64,000 nucleotides of DNA from Hanleya hanleyi. Its lineage: Eukaryota; Mollusca; Polyplacophora; Lepidopleurida; Hanleyidae. Shown in pieces: positions 26,101 to 41,100 of the stretch. The first letter of the stretch is position 1. Each line of letters starts with the position of its first letter. Made by a program: the position numbers and the translations under genes. The DNA lies in contig JAVTVY010018690.1 in the NCBI GenBank assembly GCA_036873755.1, positions 1 to 64,000 of the forward strand, given 5' to 3'. The notes under the pieces are model-generated. The model searched no databases, was not told the origin of the DNA, and was given only the letters and a program-made list of their open reading frames with translations.

Positions 26101-29100
26101 TGATTTAACCTCAACCTTTTGCACGAACCATATTTGTCCAGGCATTTCACGCCCACATCTCAGACAAAATTTCAATTGTACATGTATTCATAATGACATG
26201 TATAAGCTTACTTTTGGAAAAAAAGGTAATCTTTATTTCAAGTTTTATAATATAGTTCATGTTTCAATCCAACTTCAGCAGCACTGACGAAGAAGTCAAA
26301 TTTTTATTGCAATATGTATTGTCATTGCCAGTGATGTGCAACCTGAAGGGCTCGATCTTTATGTGAAGCTGCATGTTATTGAATACCCAAAAGGCGAGCT
26401 GCCGGGTTACACATAACCCTTGTCAATTTCATTAGCTGAATTGTCTCCTAAAATAATGACATGAGTGTGCCCATTTAGAAAATATATACTTTAACAGGGC
26501 TTTTGTTAAAGATTTTACATCTAATTATGGCAGAAGACCCGAACCAATGTCTGCTTTTAGCCGCACATCATTTAGGTGTGGAATGCACCCCAGAAAAGTG
26601 ATGTTCTCATCAGAGTTCTTCAATTGTTTTGCTTTTCTGCATGGAAAAGTGGGTAAAACATATTTTATTTCATATCAGATTATTATTTACTAACTTATCA
26701 TGCAGTTTTTTTGAGGAAAAACCAAAAAAAAACAATCAAAATTTCTGACCGAAAAATCGTCCAAAAATGCTCTTTTTGAAAATGACGTCACTGTGACCTC
26801 ATCATTGTGGCCATCTTGGATTTTTAGCTCATCTGGGCCGAAGGCCCGATGGGCTTATGTCATGGCCTGATTGTCCGTCGTGTGTCGTCCGTCGTCCGTC
26901 GTGCGTCGTCCGTAAACACCTTCTTCTCTGAAACCGCTTGGCCGATTAAGCTGAAACTTGGCACGCATGTTCCCCCCAATGAGTACACCAGAATTTGTTC
27001 ATGCCGTGTCGATACGATTTTAAATATGGCTGCCATGGCGGCCATCTTGAATTTGCCAGTGAAATCTTGTCATCATTATTTTTCGGTAACTACTTCATGG
27101 ATCTTTCTCAAATTTGGTACACCAGTTCCCCTTTGGGTCTAGTTGTGCAACATGTGTACTTTAGTCCAATTTGAATATCCAATATGGCCACCAGGCGGCC
27201 ATCTTGGATTTCCCCATGAAACTTTATCGCGGTTTCTCAGGAACTACTGCAGGGATCTTTCTCAAATTTGGTACACAGGTTCCCCTTGGGGTCTAGTTGT
27301 GCAAGATACCTTTTGTGGTCCGATTCAAAAATCCAATATGGCCACCAGGCGGCCATCTTGAATTTCCCGATGAAACATTGTTTTTGCGATTTCTCAGGAA
27401 CTACTGCATAGATCTTTCTCAAATTTGATACACAGGTTCCCCTTGGGGTCTAGTTGTGCAAGATACCATTTGTGGCCTGATTCAAAAATCCAATATGGCC
27501 ACCAGGTGGCCATCTTGGATTTCCCCATGAAACATTGTTATTGCGATTTCTCAGGAACTACTGCATGGATCTTTCTCAAATTTGGTACACAGGTTCCCTT
27601 TGGGGTCTAGTTGTGCAAGATACCTTTTCTGCTCTGATTCGAACATCCAATATGGCCACCAGGCGGCCATCTTTGATTTCCCCATGAAACTTTATCACGA
27701 TTTCTCAGGAACTACTGCATTGATCTTTCTCAAATTTGGTACACAGGTTCCCCTTGGGGTATAGTTGTGCAAGATTGTGGTCTTATTCAAAAATCCAATA
27801 TGGCCACCAGGTGGCCATCTTGGATTTCCCCATGAAACATTGTTATTGCAATTTCTCAGGAACTACTTCATGGATCTTTCTCAGATTTGGTACACAGGTT
27901 CCCCTTGGGGTCTAGTTGTGCAAAATACCTTTTCTGCTCTGATTCGAACATCCAATATGGCTGCCAGGCGGCCATCTTCGATTTCCCCGTGAAACTTTAT
28001 CGCGATTTCTCGGGAACTACTGCATTGATCTTTCTCAACTTTGATACACAGGTTCCCCTTAGGGTCTACTTGTGCAAGATACCTTTTGTAATCTGATTCA
28101 AAGATCCAATATGAGCACTAGGCGGCCATCTTGGATTTCCAGATGAAACATTGTTATCACAATTTCTCAGGAACTACTGCATTGATCTTTCTCAAATTTA
28201 GTACACAGGTTCCCCTTGGGGTCTAGTTGTGCAAGATTGTGGTCTGATTCAAAAATCCAATATGGCCACCAGGAGGCCATCTTGGATTTCCCCATGAAAC
28301 ATTGTTATTGCGATTTCTCAGGAACTACTGCATGGATCTTTCTCAAATTTGGTACCCAGGTTCCCCTTGGGGTCTAGTTGTGCAAGATACCTTTTGTTAT
28401 TTGATTCGAAAATCCAATATGGCCACCAGGTGGCCATCTTGGATTTCACCATGAAACTTTATTGCGATTTCTCAAGAACTACTGCATTGATCTTTCTCAA
28501 ATTTGACACACAGGTTCTCCTTGTGGTCCAGTTGTGCAAGATACCTTTTTTGGTCCATTTTGAAAATATCCAATATGGCCACATCTTGAATTTCCCATGA
28601 AACTTTATCATGAAATCTCAGGAAATTACTGCATTGATCATTTAATGTTCAAGGGGGACAACACAAATTAGAAACTCATCTGTTGCAGTTCTTTAGTAAA
28701 AATTTCTCACAGCTACTTTCTTCAGTTACAGTCAGATGAGCTACAGTGCCGTGGCACTATCTTTTTTTTTTACATATTCTTGTAGAGCTTGACCCAAAGA
28801 TATCGTGTGGTAAGTTTCAGCCTTCTACTTTTGCGATAGCGAAAATATACCCCCACCCCAGGCTACGATTCGCACAGGCCAGATAGAGTTAAACATATAA
28901 ATGCATTGTTTTTCAACAACATCTGGCTCTGAACGGAGATATCGTGAATTATTTTTTTTGATAATTAAACTTTGATTATGTTAGCATATATAACAAAAGG
29001 TCTACATTTTAATTTGGAAAAAAAAATAAAAAACCTCTTCATCCCCAAATGGGGTTGGAAATTGAACTGGCTGACAAGGATCAACCCCAACATATAATTC

Positions 29101-32100
29101 TTTATTATGACTCTTAAAGATATAATCAGCCTCAAAATGAATGGATTTTGTAAACTCTCCCCTGTGTGTTTTTTTCAGCAGGGAAGATTACCAAAGCATC
29201 ATATGTATTATATTTGATGATAGTGGGATTGTCATATACAACGAATGCAAAAATATCTTGTCAGAGAAATTTGTAACTCTGCCCGCTTCGACGGCTTTTC
29301 GGTCTCGCCATTGAGTGTGTGCTGTACGCGGAGAGGAAAATGACGTCACTGTGTGACGTATGAGTGACGTGGCGACGCTCACGAATTTGAATGCTGCACA
29401 GCTGCAGCCATGGGATAACGTCATGGCTCGTGCCTACGGTTCGATAATGTCGCACAGCATACGTTGGTAGAATGCACCATACATGTATACGCTTGTTGAC
29501 ACGGTCGTGGAAAAATAAACGGCATGCCATGCCGTTTATTTTTAAAGATCAATTCCTTCTATTTTCTCGTGAATGGTAGAAACAAGTTCAGTATTTTGTG
29601 GTCAAATGTGTTTCATTTTGTACCTGTTGTAACATATGTCACTTTCGCTGAGTTTGAGAGACATTGATTTCAGCCCAGATTTGAGGCTGATTACATCTTT
29701 AAATATTGGGACACCCTCTCGACTCGGTAATTTTGGAAAATTTGTGTTCAAATATATAATTTTAAATTGACAGTTAGAAAATAAGTAGATCTAATATTTT
29801 CTCAGGTGAAGTAGTTTACTATAAACTAAGATAAATGTAACTCCAATGATTGAAGTCATGGTGGTACGTGATACTTTTTAAGTAGTTTACTGACTCTCCA
29901 GTCTTGTTCTGTTTAGGGAGGACCAAACCACAGAGGTTATGCGTGTATGTGTGGGGGAGTTAACCAGACCAGAGACAGATCCAGAAACATCGTTAGAGCA
30001 CAGGTAAGTCATGCTTACAACCACACGTCGTCTCTCAGTCTCACGTTCAAACCTCACACCTGTCGCACCTGTACAGTGACGTGTTCTTCTTCCTGGTTGT
30101 CATAATACATCATCAATGAAAGTTGTTGAAGTACAGTAAAGTTTGGAGGTTGGGGTATACTTGCAGTATGTCTGACTTATTATGCTTACTCTTCTCTCAT
30201 ACTTCCCCCTCAGTACATTGAAAGTATAGCTGCATTATAGTACTGGTATAGATACACTAATATATGGTATAGCAGCAGCATATCGATGGAACGTATAGCA
30301 AAAGCATATATCATTGAGGGAAGTATAGCAGAAGCATATCTCAGTGAGAGAATTATAGCAGAAGCATATATCATTGAGAGAAGTATAACAGAAGCATATA
30401 TCATTGAGAGAAGTATAGCAGAAGCATACATCATTGACAGAAGTATAACAGAAGCATATATCATTGAGAGAAGTATAGCAGAAGCATATATCATTGAGAG
30501 AAGTATAACAGAAGCATATATCATTGAGAGAAGTATAGCAGAAGCATATATCATTGACAGAAGTATAACAAAAGCATATATCGTTGAGAGAAGTGTAGCA
30601 GAAGCATACATCATTGAGAGAAGTATAACAGAAGCATACATCATTGAGAGAAGTATAACAGAAGCATATATCATTGAGAGAAGTGTAGCAGAAGCATACA
30701 TCATTGAGAGAAGTATAACAGAAGCATACATCATTGAGAGAAGTATAACAGAAGCATATATCATTGAGAGAAGTATAACAAAAGCATATATCATTGAGAG
30801 AAGTGTAGCAGAAGCATACATCATTGAGAGAAGTATAACAGAAGCATATATCATTGAGAGAAGTATAACAGAAGCATATATCATTGAGAGAAGTGTAGCA
30901 GAAGCATACATCATTGAGAGAAGTGTAGCAGAAGCATACATCATTGAGAGAAGTATAACAGAAGCATATATCATTGAGAGAAGTATAACAGAAGCATATA
31001 TCATTGAGAGAAGTATAGCAGAAGCATATATCATTGAGAGAAGTGTAGCAGAAGCATACATCATTGAGAGAAGTATAACAGCAGCATATATCATTGAGAG
31101 AAGTGTAGCAGATGCATATATCATTGAGAGAAGTGTAGCAGCAGCATATATCATTGAGAGAAGTGTAGCAGAAGCATATATAATTGAGAGAAGTATAGCA
31201 GAAGCATATACCATTGAGAGAAGTATAGCAGCAGCATATATCATTGAGAAAAGTATAGCAGAAGCATATACCATTGAGAGAAGTATAGCAGAAGCATATA
31301 TTATTGAGAGAAGTGTAGCAGAAGCCTATATCATTGAGAGAATTATAGCAGAAGCATATATCATTGAGAGAAGTATAGCAGTAGCATATATCATTGAGAG
31401 AAGTAAAGCAGAAGCATATATCATTGAGAGAAGTATATAGTACAAGCATATATCATTGAGAGAATTATAGCAGAAGCATATATCATTGAGAGAAGTATAG
31501 CAGAAGCATATATCATTGAGAGAAGTATAGCAAAAGCATATATTATTGAGAAAAGTGTAGTAGAAGCATATATCATTGAGGGAAGTATAGCAAAAGCATA
31601 TATCATTGAGAAAAGTGTAGCAGAAGCATATATCATTGAGAGAAGTGTAGCAAAAGCATTATGCCACTGAGGGAAGCATAGCAAAAGCATATATCATTGA
31701 GGGAAGTATAGCAGAAGCATATATCATTGAGAGAAGTATAGCAGACGCATATATCATTGAGAGAAGTATAGCAGAAGCATATATCATTGAGAGAAGTATA
31801 GCAGAAGCATATATCATTGAGAGAAGTATAGTAGAAGCATATCATTGAGAGAATTATAGCAGCAGCATATATCATTGAGAGAAGTATAGCAGCAACATAT
31901 TTCAGTGAGAGAAGTATAGCAGAAGCAGATATTGTTGAGAGAAGTATATAGTAGAAGCATATATCATTGAGAGAAGTGTAGCAGAAGCATACATCATTGA
32001 GAGAAGTGTAGCAGAAGCATACATCATTGAGAGAAGTATAACAGAAGCATATATCATTGAGAGAAGTATAACAGAAGCATATATCATTGAGAGAAGTATA

Positions 32101-35100
32101 GCAGAAGCATATATCATTGAGAGAAGTGTAGCAGAAGCATATATCATTGAGAGAAGTATAACCGCAGCATATATCATTGAGAGAAGTGTAGCAGATGCAT
32201 ATATCATTGAGAGAAGTGTAGCAGCAGCATATATCATTGAGAGAAGTGTAGCAGAAGCATATATAATTGAGAGAAGTATAGCAGAAGCATATACCATTGA
32301 GAGAAGTATAGCAGCAGCATATATCATTGAGAAAAGTATAGCAGAAGCATATACCATTGAGAGAAGTATAGCAGAAGCATATATTATTGAGAGAAGTGTA
32401 GCAGAAGCCTATATCATTGAGAGAATTATAGCAGAAGCATATATCATTGAGAGAAGTATAGCAGTAGCATATATCATTGAGAGAAGTAAAGCAGAAGCAT
32501 ATATCATTGAGAGAAGTATATAGTACAAGCATATATCATTGAGAGAATTATAGCAGAAGCATATATCATTGAGAGAAGTATAGCAGAAGCATATATCATT
32601 GAGAGAAGTATAGCAAAAGCATATATTATTGAGAAAAGTGTAGTAGAAGCATATATCATTGAGGGAAGTATAGCAAAAGCATATATCATTGAGAAAAGTG
32701 TAGCAGAAGCATATATCATTGAGAGAAGTGTAGCAAAAGCATTATGCCACTGAGGGAAGCATAGCAAAAGCATATATCATTGAGGGAAGTATAGCAGAAG
32801 CATATATCATTGAGAGAAGTATAGCAGACGCATATATCATTGAGAGAAGTATAGCAGAAGCATATATCATTGAGAGAAGTATAGCAGAAGCATATATCAT
32901 TGAGAGAAGTATAGTAGAAGCATATCATTGAGAGAATTATAGCAGAAGCATATATCATTGAGAGAAGTATAGCAGCAACATATTTCAGTGAGAGAAGTAT
33001 AGCAGAAGCAGATATCGTTGAGAGAAGTATATAGTAGAAGCATATATCATTGAGAGAAGTATATCAGCAGCATATATCATTGAGAGAAGTATAGCAGTGC
33101 AGCATATATCATGGAGAGAAGTATAGCAGAAGCCTACACACTAATGTATCAAGAGAGATACAGCAGAAGCATACAGGTAAGTATATCGAGATAAGTATAG
33201 CAGAAGGATACAGACAAGTATATCATTGAGAGAAGTATAGCAGCAGCATGAGGCAGAAGATTATCAAGTGAAGTAAACTCTTCATGTGTAACATGTTCAC
33301 AGCTTAAATATCTGAAGTGAAGAACTTCACAGCCTTCATGGATGTATGGTAGAAGGGTGCACAACATATCACAGTCTTAAGGTGAAATGCATTTCATGTT
33401 TTCCTTTTCATGGGCCATTTAATGATTGAAATGTCAGCCTAACTACTTCATTTGGTTTTATTTGAAGTATTTTGACTCCTAGTAGCTTTTGAAAAGTGCT
33501 TCGAGGTTGGTATCTCAAGCCAGGCCGATTTCAGTAATGAAATCCGCATCGCTTATCTGCCCTTGTTTGACGATGGTTTGTGACGTCACTTCAGATCACC
33601 TGGTCGGTCGTCAATACTTGTAATGTTCAGTCTCCGGGCGGCTGGTCTGACGTGACGTCACAATCAAGGAAAGATAAGCGATGACGCTTTGTAAATCTGA
33701 ATTCAGCTGGGTTAGGGGTACCAACTTTTTAAAAGATTCTAGCAGACAAGATAATTCAAATTAATCCAAGTGAAGAAGATATTCTGGTATTTCTATCATT
33801 ATTCAACCAATATTAAATGTAAAACGGAGAATTTAAAAACCTTTGCATTTCACCTTTAAACATATGATGGGAGTTTAATGAAGAGAATACCGAACCTCAT
33901 AGAAACTGGAAGTATGACCACAAAAAAATCAACAACCACATGATAAAATTACAGCAATGTTGAAAGTTCAGTTACATCACAGTAGTTGTGCAGAAGTTTA
34001 TACCGGTACTTCGTTTTGGTAACGGTAGATCCTTTTTGCCCGAAGGATATTGTTGTCATCATGTATGTCCGTTCGTCCATCTCCGTTTTCTTGTTACCAC
34101 CATATCTCTAGAATGACTATGCCTAGGAATACCAAACTTACATCACAGATGCATATGGTCACAGACCAGAAGCCTATTGAAAATCAGCAAGATTGAGCCA
34201 TATTTTCCCAGGTCACCAGGTCAAACTGTGATGATGAATTGATTGTTACCACCATGTCTCAAACATGACTATGTCTAGGAGCACCACCTTGCTTCATATA
34301 TGAATATGGCCTTAAAGCAGAAGCGTATCGAAAATTGATTAGATTGACCTATTTTTCAGGGTCACTGAGTCAAATTTGTCCATTCATCTCTGGCTGCTTA
34401 TTACCACTATATTTTAAATGTGATAAGGCCTAGGCTTACTGAACCTACACTAGACACACATCAGGTCATGGACTACAGTCGAAATTGCTCTTGCGGTATT
34501 ATCATTATGTACGTACATATGTTCACCTGTCGTTGTTTTCTCATTTCCATCATATCTCAAGACTGAATATGCCTAGGTATACAAATCTTACATCACACAT
34601 GCATGTGGTCACGAAACAGTAGCCTAATGAAAATCGGTGATATCGACCAGTTTTTTGGGGTTACCAAGTCCATTCATGTCAATTTGCCATCATGTAATTA
34701 TCTGAAAAATGACTGCCTCGGAGCATGAAACCGGCATAACACTTGCTTGTGATCATAGAGCAGAAGTCTATCACAAAGTGAGATTGAGCTATTGTTTGGG
34801 GGTCACTGGTTGTTCCTTTCATTACCTATTGGGTTTTAACAACCATAACTCAAAATTGATCATACCTAGGCTAACTGACCTGACACTGGACACATACGTG
34901 CGCTTCAACCAAAATTGGCATTGAAGTATTGTGATCATGTGTGTACGTACATATTATAAATATCATGTCCAACTATGTCTATCATTACCACCAAGTCTCA
35001 GGGATATACAGGACTACCAAACTTAAGTCACATAGAAATGTGATCATGGTACAGTAATCTTATGAAACCTTGTCAGATTAACCTATAATATCTGATTCAC

Positions 35101-38100
35101 TACTAGGTTAGATTGTCAATTACTTGTTGTCATCAACTGATTCTTCTTCAACAAGGGCCCTATTTTAATACTGCCAAGGGGTTCTCAATGCTTTGCATGG
35201 TTCATGTTGTGTATCCTAACATCTAACAGTTGATAGTTTTGGTCCTATACTTTATGACAGACAAGCAAATGTTACATTTAATGACATATGACACTCACAT
35301 TATGTTCCAATACAAATAGTGAACACATGTTGAGGCACAAAGTGTTTTCTGTATTTTTTGCCCTCCCCCCCCCCTCATTAGCCCCAATTTAATTGGGTTA
35401 AGAATATTATTATTGTAACAATTGTGAGATCATCTGATCCATCAATGTCATGATTCTGTAATTACTGGATATCAACCGGCATCAAATGGCCACGATTATT
35501 ACATTTTGTGCATACAAATATTCTAATCATCAACTTGTTGAATGAAATTGGCAGAATTGTTTTGTGAGTTTTGTAGTTGGCAGTGTTTCACATTGGTTAT
35601 CTCTCAGTTTTTTGTGGTATCAATGTCGCCAGTTTAATTTTATTTTCTCCTGATGTGGTGTATGATTGTGCAAGTTTATTATTACGAATTAACAGGTCAA
35701 GGCTCAACAAGGTGAAACCCTTTCCTATACTCAAACTTCAGATGTAGTGAGTTACATACCGACAACTGGCCATACCATACTTACTATGTATGCCATACTA
35801 TATCAAACCATACTGTTCCACATCATGTCATACCATACCATGCCATGTACTTCAAATTCCTTTCAGTATTGATGTCGGTCTATCTACATTTGTGTACTTA
35901 ATATTATTTTATTTAAATTTTGTTTTGTCTGCTAGAAACTTTTAAAATGCTGATATCCAAAGCCCAGCTAGATTTAGATTTACAAACCGCCATCGCTTAC
36001 CTTTCCTAGATTCTGACTTTACATCAGACCAGCGGCCCAAAGACTGAACATTACCAGTATTAATGTCAGGCCAGCACAAATGAATGTCAAACAAGGGGAG
36101 ATAAGTGATGCAGATAATCGGGGTTGAGATGTCAACTTTGGAGCCCTTTTCAAAATACTTGAATTAAAACCAAATCAAGTAGATAAGCTGATATTTCTAT
36201 CATTAACTTACAAAGATTATAAAAAGGAAAACATAAAAAACTCTTTGCATTCACAGGCCTCGAAAATTGGTTCATTGACGTAACCGGAAAATCGGTTACG
36301 GTAATTTTGTCTTACGTAACCTATTGTCGGTTACGATGTTAATTTTTACGTAATCAATTGGTTTCGCAAAACGGTTACGTAATTACAACAGTGCGCCGTC
36401 AACCAGTACCGTACAACTCAACTCGGGAGTAATGTAAGAATGTGCACAGCACGTGGTCAGCGACTGAACAGACAAATGAGTTAACATACGGGAATGGGAT
36501 TGTACACGTAAATCGCTTCCACCATTCATGATTGGCTATTGTGACTCTGGCTGTATAATTCATTCACCATTTCCTTCTGATTCCATTGAAATCCCGATCG
36601 AAAAGTCTGAGAAGTTGAACACGCCGCCTGCAAATTTAGAGATGGCGGAAGTGACAACGAGTGTTAACCGCAAGCTCCGCGCTCCGAGATAATTCCTCCG
36701 CGAGGAGCTTCGCATGCCACCTCTGCTGCTAGCTCCGTGCAGATCTTTCCACGGAGCAACAACCTCGGAGCGAGGAGGCTTGCGGGTAACACTTACATTC
36801 CAACTTGTTCAAGTTTGATAATGCTGTTTCCTGGCCGCAATTGGTTTATTATGCCTGCCCTGAACCGAGGATAGACAAAACACTCTGTGCAAGTGGTAGT
36901 CTACAAATTCGATACAGACATGGTCGAGTTTGCGACTTTGTTTCGCTTTTAAAACATGCTGAAAGACACACATCATGTGGTTAAAGTTTGCACAGTGGAC
37001 AGACAGAGAAGGGGTTGGAACTTTTGTTACCAGAACACATGTTCAAGAAGCGCATTCACGTAACCGATTTTTCGTTCTGGCCATTTCGGATTTGCGTAAC
37101 CGACACGCGAACGATCGTTTGGTTCGCACCAAATTTCGAGGCCTGCATTCAACTTGATCAGTCCTCAATTTCTGGGTTTTTTTTACCCCTCGGCCATTTT
37201 GGCCTCGCGGGGTATTGTCGTCGCCATGTACATCCGTCCGTACGTCCGTCCGTTACCGCATTTTAGGCAAAACCGCTTGAGACACAACCGCCAAATTTTC
37301 AACACTTATTTATCTAGTGCTAAACCAGACGCCTATCGAAAGTGGCTCCCCTCGGCCCATATTTTACAGAGTTCTGCCCCTTTACAGATATATTACTTTC
37401 TATTTCTGTCCTATATGCCTGAATGTAACCAGCTATATCTGCAGAACTGTTTTCGGTATAGCTACTATATTTTGGACACTTATTTATATTGTTGTATTCT
37501 AAAAGTCAACAAAGGATTACTCGCCTCGGCTTATGGAGTTATGCCCCTTTCTGATGTAATAATCTCCGATTTTATTATTTGTAGCTGAATGTACAAGTTA
37601 TTTCTGCAGATCTGTGTTAGGTACAGCTTATTCGTCTCGGTTCTTATTTTACAGAGTGCTAAGTCAGACGCCTATCGAAAGTGGCTCACCTCGACCCATA
37701 TTTTACAGAGTTATGCCCTTTTACAGATATATAATTTTTCTATTTCTGTCCTATATGCCTGAATGTAACTAAGTACCAGTATATCTTGATCATCTCACAT
37801 AGAACTATCTCTTCCCCAATTCACACTACACATGGGTCTCAATCACTTGGGGAAAGCCGAGGGGTTTTGATTAGATCAATCTCATGTTTATCATTGACAG
37901 ACACATTTTGATATCTTCTCAACCCATTTTTATTTATTCTTCAGTAATATGTCTAGTTAGATAACTAGATCACTAGATTTGCCTGTATTTACATATGGAG
38001 AGAAAGTCCTTAAAAGATAAGAAATACCAAATCTGGGATAACTACATGTATCATTGCTGTTGCCCAATGAGGTTTTTTTAATATTTATTTCAATTACATT

Positions 38101-41100
38101 GGACTGGTTGCCGTGAAATCAAGTATAGTTAGATTAGGAATGTTTTTGGTGTTACATGCACTTCTTAAGTGAGCAAAGTTCATTTAAACTAAGAAGACAA
38201 TTGTATTAAATATTCAGAATGCACATTTTGGACATGTTTAATTGTCATGAATTTGTTTCAGTTTGACCTAACTTCAGTACACGACACATAGCTGGGGGGC
38301 AAAGCCAGTTATTGCCAACAATTGTTTATTATTAGATGACTGTTTAGGTTGATTTAGTGTATGTACTTTCCCAGGAAACTCGAAATACATTTTTTGTATA
38401 TGCTGGTTCAATATTTCTATCCTCAAACACTAACCGGAAAAGACGAAACTTTACAATTTTAGCGGTCATGATAGGTCCTAAAATTATCGTGAAATTCTGT
38501 TAGTTTAAGAGTATTTTTATTTCCATGAAATTTATTCAAATGAAAACAGACGAAGCCAATATTAACTTCTCTCTCAACATACAAACAATCTTTGAACAAA
38601 TTGGATGTGGTCGAGTAATTATTGTGAATAATAATCAATATGATAGCTATTAATTAATGCTTGTAACACAAGAAAGCATGCATTATGTACATGGCATAGA
38701 GTGACAAACTTTAGAAATTGATTGAGATTAATAAACAACCAGTTCGACCGATAAAATCTTAAACAACTAGTTGTCTTGAATATGAATTATTATAGTAGTA
38801 ATAGTGATATTACTATAACTGGTTAGAATGTGGAGATCATAGAGAAATCACTAAACATCAGAGTGTGAATTTGTGAAATTGTATCAATTTCTGGAGTACG
38901 CTTCTCTGCAGGTGCATTACTTTCTATCAAATTTAATTGTGCTTGAAAGAAATTACCACACTTTTTGTTGTTATCATAATTTTGGCCAATTCTGACCTGG
39001 GCATTGTGGAACAATCATACTTAGGAATGGTTATTGGTAGAGTGGAAAAAAAAATGTCATGAGAACATTAGCATTTATTTTTTAATGTCTCCCAAATTAA
39101 ATTACGAGCAAATTTATTGGATAGACTGAATGCGACCCAGATCTTATCGTAGATTGATGGTATTGTTGCTCACATGGACCCAAAGAGCCTATTGGCATTG
39201 CAGGGTTGAAGGTCAAGGTCGCAGCACCCTAGAAAGTTAAAAGTATGCATGTAGCACTCCTGCTTATCAGGAGAATGTCAAAAGGTCAAGATCACAGAAG
39301 GCCAAAACTAAACATATCTATATCTGGATAATGGGTTCGATTTCATCTGAGCTCATGAAATGTCACATGTATGTTGCCGATGAAAACTGTTGATTTGAGA
39401 AGAAGTTTGATGATTTGAGGTCAAAAGGTTGAAGGTGAATTTGTCCAAAATTCTAAGCTAACATCTGACATAATTTAATGCCATTATCATACATGTATAT
39501 GGTGAAGCATATGTGTTGGATACATTGCCTATTGGCTGTAGAGATATTACTATAAAGCCCGGCGCACACAAGAGATATCAGCTGAGCTAGCGGCCTCCAT
39601 TGCCTGTCAGCTCAGGGGCTAGCTCTCGTGCGGTTTCAGCGCACACGGTGAGCAAAAGTTTCACAAAATTGATTTCAGTTCCCGCATAACGTCTTCTTCA
39701 AGTCCATTTTGAAAAGTCGTGCGTATGAATCGAGTGAAAATAACATGCGATTCATCGCGAGGCGAAATTATCAAACAAGTTTGATATTTTATCCCCGGCC
39801 TCGCGAGGCCAAAAATTCACCAAAAACTGCCCGCACACAAGAGCTAGCCCCTGAGCTGACAGGCAATTGAGGCCGTCAGCTCAGCTGATAGCTCTCATGT
39901 GCGCCAGGCTTTATATGTTAAAGTGTAAATGTGGTACTTTACAAGTTTCAAGATAATCAACTAAATTATAGGATTTATACTGGGCTTTCTGTTTTATGGC
40001 TTTAATTTTGACAATTTCAATGTCATTAATGCTGTTCTAGAGCACAGCGCCACAAGCATGTCAGAAGTTGTGACTTCATTAGGGGACGATTAACAGTGTC
40101 ACAATGTTACATTGTGAGGAACCTAAACCTATTCCACTCTCGGTATTGCCAACACGTCCCACTGACAGTGCAGGACGCACGAAGTATGACTTCATTAACA
40201 TCATGTTTTGACATCAAAAGGGACCGTGAAGTCTCTCTTACTTTAGAAAGCTGGTTTTTAATCCTCTTAACCAGTATACAAGTGAAATATTGAGAAAATC
40301 TGTATTATGATTTGTTATTCACATCATTATGCCCCCCCTCTAATTAGAGGGGGGGCATATAGCGATCGCTTTGTCCGTCCGTCTGTCGATCCATCCGTCT
40401 GTCCGTCCGAATTTCTTGTCCGCGCGATATCTCGGTTAATATTTGATGGACAGGATTGAAACTTGTATGGAATGTGGCCAGTGCCTCGTAGTTGTGCAGC
40501 GTAGAGTTTTTTCCGAGTTCCGGTATAATTTTCAAGAGTTATGGCCCTTTTTCTGAAATCTCTGTGAATGGGACTTGTCCGGGCTGGATCTTGGTTAATA
40601 TTGTATGGACAAGTATGAAATTTGCATGATACGTGGCCAGTGCCCCACAGTTGTGCAGCGTAAAGTTTCTCCCCGTTTCGCTTATATTTTCAAGAGTTAT
40701 GGCCCTTTGTTCCTGAAATCTCTGTGAATTAGGACTTGTCCAGGCTGGATCTTGGTTAATATTGTATGGACAATTATGAAACTTGCAGGGTATGTGGTCA
40801 GTGCCCTGTAGTTGTGCAGCGTGATGTTTCTCCGCGGTTCGCATATATTTTCAAGAGTTATGGCCCTTTGTTCATCAAGTCTTTGTGAATTGGGACTTGT
40901 CCGGCTTGATCTAGGTTAATATTGTATGGACAAGTATGGAATTTGCATGATATGTGGTCAATGCCCCATAGTTGTTCAGCGTGAAGTTTCTCTGCTTTCG
41001 GTTATATTTTCAAGAGTTATGGCCCTTTGTTCATCAAACCTAAGTGAATGGGATATATTTATTTGTCCAGACTGGATCTCAGTCCATAACTGATTTGGAC

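Larger units (their letters stand above)
35920..37160. mobile_element. Second TTAA-type fold-back element, inverted and interrupted
   Basis: 35920-36060 is the inverse of the right arm at 33652-33760 (TTTGTCTGCTAGAA, ACAAACCGCCATCGCTTACC). The right arm runs to TTTGCATTCA at 36253, and its end is displaced past the insertion at 36254-37145. Confidence 0.6.

Noticed and set aside
26826..26870. Reading the hairpin heads with GAGCTAA as Helitron 3' ends
   Set aside because: Other heads in the same group lack CTRR, and four members have inverted termini, which Helitrons do not.
26849..28600. Series of 60-97 codon frames repeating a QYGH...FPLGSSCARY-type pattern
   Set aside because: They are shadows of a 155-bp tandem repeat.
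30210..33245. Open frames of 299-404 codons on both strands
   Set aside because: They are products of a stop-free 30-bp tandem unit; several frames are open at once.
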